From: Okapia johnstoni
Lineage: Eukaryota > Chordata > Mammalia > Artiodactyla > Giraffidae
Direction: 5' to 3'
DNA length: 64,000 nt
Assembly: GCA_024291935.2 (NCBI GenBank)
Contig: CM044315.1
Span: 74,382,385 to 74,446,384, forward strand
The position numbers were made by a program, and so were the translations under genes. Position 1 is the first letter of the stretch. Every line of letters begins with the position of its first letter. Shown one piece after another: positions 57,461 to 64,000 of the stretch. The notes beneath the pieces were generated by a model that worked only from the letters and a program-made list of their open reading frames with translations, was not told the DNA's origin and made no database searches.

Positions 57461-58274
57461 GCACTGTGCTGTGTGCTGTGGAGATGAACAAAGCAAACAG
57501 ACCTCGTCTCTGTCCTCAACTCTGGGTTCCTCCGCAGCTGACCCTGAGATAAGGGCTCTTGTGTAAACAGGTTATCTGAGGGGAGATCCAGAAGGCACTT
57601 CCCCAGGACAGAGAGCAAGTGAGGCGGAGCGCCACCTGACGGTGTGTCACTGCAGCCCCTGTCCCCACAGTGAGCAGCTGGAGCTCACATCGCCCCGGGG
57701 AAACCCTGGAGAACACGCGCCTTAGAGCGCTCCGCTGAGTGTGAGGGGGGCGGGGTTTACACAGGAACTCGGTCGGGCAGTTGAGGACCAGCAAGGGGGT
57801 GGGGTGGGGAAATGGGCTCTGGCAGCCAGAGGAAGCCCTTTAGGGAAAGCAGTGGAGATGCTGGTGGTGGTAGAGTTAGGACAAGGGCTGTGGGTGGGGG
57901 TGTGCAGAGTGAGTGGTACCTCCAGCCATAGCCAGTTACATAAACATGTCATTAACGTACAACCAGGCTCCAGGTGAAAATTCCACGAAGCAGGAAGGTG
58001 ATGTCAATGAGAGAAATGCTTGGGTGGAGGGCAGTTGCCTCTTAAAAGAGTTGCATACCCTCTGCTTTGCTGCTCCCTCTTACTCTGATAGAACGTCATG
58101 CTAGTCTTAAGGAGGTAGGGTGTGTGTAGGGGAGTGGTCTCTAATCCTGGCCTGCTGTCAAAGTTGTTAGACCCCTCAGTGTAGGGACTGTGGTGGGTGG
58201 AGATTGTGTACCCAGTATACGTGGGAATGAGAAGACTTTTCTGCTCCAGCCACTTGTCACCACATAGGAGCCTC
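57461..58274. other. Intergenic sequence, unassigned
   Basis: Locally G-rich on the + strand (57740-57910). No coding or repeat call. Confidence 0.35.
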
Positions 58275-58755
58275 AGTCAGTTCGGTTCAGTTCAGTCGCT
58301 CAGTAGTGTCCGACTCTTTTCGACCCCATGGACTGCAGCACACCAGGCCTTCCTGTCCATCACCAACTCCTGGAGTCTACTCAAACTCATGTCCATTGAG
58401 TCGGTGATGCCATGCAACCATCTCATGCTCTGTTGTCCCTTCCTCTTCCTGCCTTCAATCCTTCCCAGCATCAGGGTCTTTTCCAGTGAGTCAGTTCTTC
58501 ACATCAGGTGGCCAAAATATTGGAGTTTCATCTTCAACATCAGTCCTTCCAATGAATATTCAGGACTGATTTCCTTTAGGATGTACTGGTTGGATCTCCT
58601 TGCAGTCCGAGGGACTCTCAAGAGTCTTCTCCAACACCACAGTACAAAAGCATGAATTCTTCGGTGCTCAGCTTTCTCTATCGTCCAACTCTCACATCCA
58701 TACCTGACTATTGGAAAAACCATAGCTTTGACTAGACAGACCTTTGTTGGCAAAG
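58275..58755 (-). mobile_element. BovB LINE 3' end, antisense
   Basis: 'gttcagttcagtcgctcagt' to 'gacctttgttggcaaagtaa'; closely related to the copy at 51466 and in the same orientation. The minus-strand frame 58499-58753 is a BovB ORF piece (YGCESW motif). Confidence 0.93.
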
Positions 58756-58959
58756 TAATATATGAGAATGGTGTAGGGTCAGATCTTTTTTTTAAAAAGA
58801 AGGGTGGTAATCTAGATATTTATGTATAATCTCCCAATTTTAAATACACTGGGTTGAATAGTGTCCCTGCCAAATTCGTGTTCATGTGGTACTTCTGAAC
58901 ATGACCTTATTTGGAAATAGGGGCTTCGCATATATAAGATGGAGCCCTATGGTTTATTA

Positions 58960-59176
58960 TTTATTTATTTAAATATTTATTTTTATTTATTTACTTTATT
59001 TGGCAGTGCCAAGTCTTAGTTTCGGCATGTGGGATCTTCAGCCTTCGTTGTGGCACGTGGGGTGTTTAGCTGCCGCTTCCGAACTCTTAGTTGTGGCATG
59101 CGGGATCTGGTTCCCTGACTAGGAATGAAACAGGAACGTGGAGACCTGGCCACTGAGCCAACAGGGAAGTCCCAGT
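58960..59176 (-). repeat. CHR-type SINE, antisense
   Basis: 'ttggcagtgccaagtcttag', 'cttagttgtggcatgcggga', 'ggttccctgactaggaatg' and 'ccactgagccaacagggaag'. Confidence 0.75.
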
Positions 59177-59344
59177 CCTGTGGTTTAGAGCAGACCCTAA
59201 TTCAATGCCTGTGTCCTTATACGAAGAGAAAACAAGGATTGAGATACACTGAGGGAAGACTGCCACGTGAAGACGGAGGCAGAGACTGGATCTGTGCCAC
59301 CACGCACTAAGGAGTGCCAAGGATTGCCAGCATCAACCAGCGTG

Positions 59345-59562
59345 TGCACGTGTGTGTGCTTAACTGTGTCTGACTCTTTGCGATCCATGGACTGTAGCCC
59401 ATCAGGCTCCTCTGTCCACGGGATTCTCCAGGCAAGGATACTGGAGTGGGTTGCCATTTCCTTCTCCAGAGAATCTTCCCAACCCAGGGATCAAACCCGC
59501 ATCTCCCGTGTCTCCTGCATTGGCAGGCAGATTCTTTACCACTGAGCCACCTGGGAAGCCCT
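59345..59562 (-). repeat. Bov-tA SINE, antisense
   Basis: 'gcttaactgtgtctgactct' to 'accactgagccacctgggaa' and 'gccc'. Full length. Confidence 0.94.
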
Positions 59563-59830
59563 AAGAGAAGGAGGGAAGCCTGGAGTGACCTCATCAAGTG
59601 AATGTGGGATCTTCTTGAAGGAGGGAGATCAACACTGCCACTCCTCCTGATTCAGGGAGGAGGCTTCCCTAGAGCCTTTGGTGGTGGGGCAATGGGAGGG
59701 GAAGGCACTACCCACACCTTGATTTTGAACTTCAGCCTTCAGAACTGTGAGAGAATAAATTTCTATTGTTTTAAGCCAACCAGGTTGTAATACTCTGTTG
59801 GCAGCCTTCAGAAACTAATACAGTTGACAG

Positions 59831-60905
59831 TGGCTCATTTTTAAAAGCTTTGTGTTGAGTCCATGGTGGGGCGGGTAAAACACTTCTGGAGGCTGACCCT
59901 GGTCCTTGAGTTGCCAGTTTGCACCCTTGGCTTTGGGACCTACGTGACAGAGGGGAGGGGAGCTGCAGGTGGAGCTGCTAGTGGCTCCTGGACTGGCAGG
60001 AAGGACTTCCCAGGGGAGGTGGGCTGGATGTCCCGGGGTGTCTGGGGGAAGGGGGACTTGAGGGAGTTGGGGAGAGAAGCTGGCAGGAGGTAAAAGTGAA
60101 TTGGTTGGGGGCAAGTAAAAGATGGAAGTGCTGGGTTATGCTGACGTTTGGGGCTTATTTGACAGAGGGTGTGGAGATGGCCATGTCCAAGATGGAGAGG
60201 ATGAGCAGTTTGGGTGGAAGTCAGCTCAGGTTTTAACCTTTTGAGTTGGAGTTTTCTGTGGGACACACAAGTGGAGATGGATGGGGCATCTGGGCATGTG
60301 AGTCTGTGCTTAGGAGAGATCTCTGGGCTGGAGACAGAGGTTTCGGGAATTGTCAGCAGGGAAGAAGAGTCTGCCAAACAGAGATGTGGCTGGAGAGGAT
60401 GGGGGTAAACCTGGGATGACCTGATCAAGGGGACATGGGACCTTCTCGAAGGAGGGAGGTCGTCACTGCCACAGGCTGCCAAGGGGCTGCTTTAGCAAAT
60501 AGAAACCAGGTTTTCTTTCATTTGCTTGTTTGAAAAACTCACAAAGCTTTCTAGACAGAGTCAGAGACAGGAGGGGACAGGGACTCTTGTTAGGGGCAGG
60601 GATGGAAGCCGAGGGAGGGAACTGGGAGAGGAGAGTGTGGGCTGCAACACTGCAAGTGTGTGGAGGAGGCAAAGACTGGGGGAGGGTGACCTGCTGGAGC
60701 TGAAGGGCAGGTGTGAGGGGGTGTCTTGAGAAGAAGGAGCTGATGGATGAAGAGGGGCGTGGATTGTGAGGTGGCTTTGGGCAGGAGGAAGGATCCTGGT
60801 TTTTGGAGGGACAGAAGGACGGGCAAGGGTGGTGGAGGATGCTGGCAACTGGTAAAGGGGAAAGCCGGAGGGCAGGTCATCTGTTCTGGGGCCACAGCTG
60901 ACAGG
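59831..60905 (+). repeat. G-rich old interspersed repeat (same family as 38640-39600)
   Basis: 'cacaagtggagatggatggg', 'gagagatctctgggctggag' and 'gttttgaaggagagc'-like variants fit an old mammalian repeat that I cannot name. Strong G over C bias on the + strand produces several long minus-strand frames. Confidence 0.4.
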
Positions 60906-62315
60906 CAGAGTCTGGGGTCATCTGTGAGACTGAGGGCTGGTGCACAGGAGAGAGCTCCATTGGCCACCAGTGGGCCCAGCAGAGCTCAGCAGGGCCTCCT
61001 TGAGGGAGCCCCAAGCTCGCTTTCCTACACCGGCCTCACTGTTCTGGGCACACATCCTTCTTGAAGGGCGTGGCTGGGGGGCAACAGGGGTTCTGTCCAC
61101 CAGTTACTGTTGTTGGCTGAAAAGACCAACCCGTGTGGGGGTGTGCATCCCCCCAGGGGGTCTCCAGCACTCCAAGGCGTGGCAGCAGATGCCACTGAAG
61201 GCTCCATTGAGCGTCTGCTGTGTCCAAAGTGCTGAAATACCTTCATTTGTTTTACTCTTTGAAATAATCCTGAAAGAGTATTATTCCTTTTTTAAGTAAT
61301 AATAAAGGAGCTCCTTGCTTGGAGCTTCTGTGCACAGGGCTGGCCCTTCAAATTTGTCACCTCATTCCACCCTCCCATCTGCCTTGTTGAGGAAGAAAGG
61401 ACCATTGTTATCCCCATTTTGCAGATGAAGAGGGTGGGGCGGGGGAGGGAGTCTAAGTATCTGAGCCAGGGGCGCCCAGCTGCACCTGGGGCCCAGCTCT
61501 GGGAGACTACATGCTTCCCTCCTCCTGTGCCAGCATGTGCCCCTCCCTTGCCACCTGTTTGATGTGTTCCCTGTCCAGATGTTTGTTCCTGACAGCAACG
61601 GTGGGCCCATCTGACAGACTTCCCAACGCGGTCCAGCGCTGACCTTTCAAGCCCTGCAGCAAGCCGCTTGAGAGAAAAATTGCTGCTGGCCACTGCCGAG
61701 CCCCTGCCAAGTCATGGCATCAGGCTGCGCTCCGCTAGACAGTGGAACCCAATTTTAGCCCCTGGGCTGAGCAGGCACTTCTTGTCTCCCGCTGAGTCAG
61801 CCTGCCATGGAAGGAAAGGTCAAAGGACCTGATTTTAAGTCCTGGCTCTGGCCTTCCCTGGCTCTAGTCCGTGTGCCAAGTCACTGAATCCCTCTGAGCC
61901 TCAGGTTCCCCATCTATAGGATGGAGGGAATATTTTCAGCAGCACTGAGCAAACTTGGAAACCAAGGCCCCCCTGCATGTTTTGAGGTTATTATTTTTCA
62001 ATAATGATTTTGTTAGTTACAGGAGAATCTCCACTAGTATTTATATAGAGCAAACAAGCTGTTATTACTCCCAAAACATGATATAAAAATTATCTTTCAT
62101 ACAACAAAAGAAAAAAAACTAACAAGATGAAAATCTCTTCATGTTATAATTCACATTAGTTTTTTAAAATTAGAGCATTACAATTAAGAGATTAAATTAT
62201 CAATTCACTTGGTATATTTAGAAATTAAGTTACAGAATGATAGAAATCACAGACTAGTTCTAAAGTCACATACCTATCTAAACTGAACTCTCCTTTCCCT
62301 TGTGAGCCATTTGTC
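60906..62315. other. Intergenic sequence with MIR copies
   Basis: MIR-like pieces lie near 61230-61440 and 61805-61940. From 61985 the DNA is AT-rich and unassigned. Confidence 0.45.
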
Positions 62316-62770
62316 CTGATTGTTCTTTTTATTTATTTATTTAAAATTTATTTATTTATTTTAATTGGAGGCTAATTACAATATTGTAGTGGGTTTTGCC
62401 ATACATTGACATGAATCAGCCATGGGTGTACATGTGTCCCCCATCCTGAACCCCCCTCTCACCTCCCTTCCCATCCCATCCCTCAGGGTCGTCCCAGTGC
62501 ACTGGTCCTGAGGGCCCTGTCTCATGCATCGAACCGGGACTGGTGATCTATTTCACATATGATAATATACATGTTTCAATGCTATTCTCTCAAATCATCC
62601 CACCCAAGCCTCCTCCCACAGAGTCCAAAACTCTGTTCTTTACATCTGTGTCTCTTTTGCTGTCTCGCATATAGGGTCATCATTACCATCTTTCTAAATT
62701 CCATATATATGCGTTAATATACTGTACTGATGGTTTTCTTTCTGACTTTCTTCACTCTGATTGTTCTTTT
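62316..62770 (-). mobile_element. Ruminant L1 3' end, antisense, with 14-bp target duplication
   Basis: The + strand shows the reverse complement of the bovine-type L1 3' UTR ('caatattgtagtgggttttg', 'ccatcccatccctcagggtc', 'tgcatcgaaccgggactggt'). A poly(T)/(ttta)n tract is at the left. The 14-mer ctgattgttctttt occurs at 62316-62329 and 62757-62770. Confidence 0.92.
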
Positions 62771-64000
62771 AAAATTCTTTTTATTGCCTAACACTGGATT
62801 TTACTTATTCGTCTTGTTTATAATCTGATGTCCAAATAAAATGATAGTCCAAAAAGAGAGAGATACATATACTTTTACAGTGTGATGTGCCAACCAAGTT
62901 TAAATTTTTCCCACTAATTAGGATTCAGATTTCAGAGTCGGCAAACATTTTGGTTGATTTTGTGATATGTGTAAAGGTTAAAAAGGGCAAGGGAGGAGGA
63001 AGATATCTGTAAATAATTTCACAGAAAAAACTTAAAAAATAGATAACTAAGTTTTTAAATGGATAAAACGTTCTAACCTGTTGTCACAAGGTAGAAAAAC
63101 ACAATAATTGTTGGCTTTTATGCTGAGTGCTAGTCTAGCACGTTATATACGTTATTTCATTTAATCCTCACAACAACCCCGTGAGACAAGTAAGTAAAGT
63201 GAGGCAGCGAAGTTAACCCAGCCAGGAAACGACCTAGTGACGATTCCGCGTCCTAACAGTTGACCACAGTCCTCTCTCTTCCTCAGTTCCTTCGTCAGTG
63301 AAATGGGTTCGCCGTACTCTATCGCAGGCTCAAACAGCACCCGGAGGGGTCTCTGTCAGGATTAGCAGTGCTTAGTCCCCCTGTGGCTCTGGGGCTTCCA
63401 GGCTCACCTTTACTGAATGTCTGGCTGCCTGCCTCCCCTCGCTTCATTTTACTGCCTTCACTTTCATCTTTTGTCTGTGTGTGTGTGTGTGTCTAGCCCT
63501 CTCTAGGTCTTTCTCCCCGTCTCCTTACCCTCTTCCACCCCCATCCCAAGACCCTCTGTCTTCTCCGCCTGTCCTCTGCTGCCCCCGTGTGGCCCTAGAT
63601 GGAAAGGCCGCTTCTCTCGGGCCCCATCCCTTCCGGGCTCCGCGCACCTGAGCGCGCAGCTGGGGTGAGCCTGGTGCATCCAGAGGTGATGCCACGCTGG
63701 AGGCTCACCCTCTGCCCGCTTCAGACAGGGGTGTGGGTTTGGCACTCAGCCTCGGACTTGGCTCCCCGCCTACCCTCGCCCCCGGACCTATCTGACCTCA
63801 TCTAGGTGCAGGGGACAGAGGCCTGGCTCTCACCTCGGTTCTGTGTGACTCCCCCCACGCCCCAATTCTCCGCTGCCCGCGAGTACGCTACGCTGCTCGG
63901 CTCTTTCCTGAGCTTCAAGCCCGAGGAGGGCTTCTGCCGATCTGGGTGTGCAAGCGTCCCGTTGCCTCTGAAATTCGGTGAAGTTTGAACTGAGGAACTG
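62771..64000. other. Intergenic right end
   Basis: AT-rich sequence to about 63110, then a MIR-like piece (63115-63330), a (TG)n tract (63476-63492) and a modestly CpG-rich stretch from about 63590 to the end. Open frames in the last 500 bp have no recognisable family. Confidence 0.4.

Larger units (their letters stand above)
58845..59830 (+). repeat. MLT1/MST-like LTR split by two SINEs
   Basis: The left part has 'gttgaatagtgtccctgcca' and 'ccttatttggaaataggggc'; the middle has 'ccttatacgaagagaaaaca'; the right part ends 'agaactgtgagagaataaat' and 'agaaactaatacag'. Interrupted by SINEs at 58960-59176 and 59345-59562. Confidence 0.75.

Noticed and set aside
63599..63988. CpG-rich right end as the start of a new gene
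   Set aside because: CpG content is moderate and open frames have no family resemblance; the window ends before this could be judged.
1..64000. CRISPR arrays, operons or prophage
   Set aside because: No regularly spaced short repeats and no bacterial-style gene packing; the sequence is a mammalian chromosome.

Overview
This is a mammalian chromosome segment from a ruminant, most likely a bovid (cattle, sheep, goat or a relative). Bov-tA and Bov-A2 SINEs, BovB LINE 3' ends and bovine-type L1 3' ends occur alongside old mammalian MIR, L2, L1M, MLT1, Tigger, hAT and ERV-L remnants. There are no operons, bacterial genes or CRISPR arrays. Nearly all long open frames are repeats or GC-rich shadows.

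Two protein-coding genes are supported, both on the + strand. (1) The last coding exon of FAF1 (13052-13135) encodes the final 27 residues of its UBX domain, with a poly(A) signal at 13284. Positions 1-13051 are therefore most simply FAF1's last intron. (2) DMRTA2 (DMRT5), a doublesex/mab-3-type transcription factor, lies 16.6 kb downstream. It has a CCAAT-rich promoter and non-coding exon 1 (about 29.8-30.2 kb), exon 2 with the DM domain (31751-32315) and exon 3 with the DMA domain, stop and 3' UTR (33650 to about 35805). FAF1 upstream of DMRTA2 on the same strand matches the known mammalian order; ELAVL4 would be expected beyond the right end but is not seen.

The main anomaly is one surplus base in DMRTA2 exon 2, in the G run at 31809-31811. 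It puts the start codon out of frame with the DM domain. The two coding exons total 1609 nt, which is one more than a multiple of three. It is an assembly error, a polymorphism or a real frameshift.

Layout: 1-13 kb is the FAF1 intron, with MIR, L1, a Tigger element and a compact non-repeat motif cluster at 11.25-11.46 kb that may be an intronic enhancer. 13.3-25 kb is intergenic MIR/L2/L1 sequence. 25-37 kb is the GC-rich DMRTA2 regulatory domain and gene; only one ruminant SINE fragment (27.08 kb) was found between 6.7 and 39.0 kb. 39-62.8 kb is a transposon graveyard with several layers of nesting: a 5'-inverted (twin-primed) L1 with matching target duplications, a Bov-A dimer inside it, four BovB ends, two interrupted MLT1-like LTRs, an antisense ERV-L provirus remnant and a hAT transposase relic. 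62.8-64 kb is mostly unassigned.

No new biological system is evident. The items most worth following up are the DMRTA2 frame break, the candidate enhancers and the nested insertion history.
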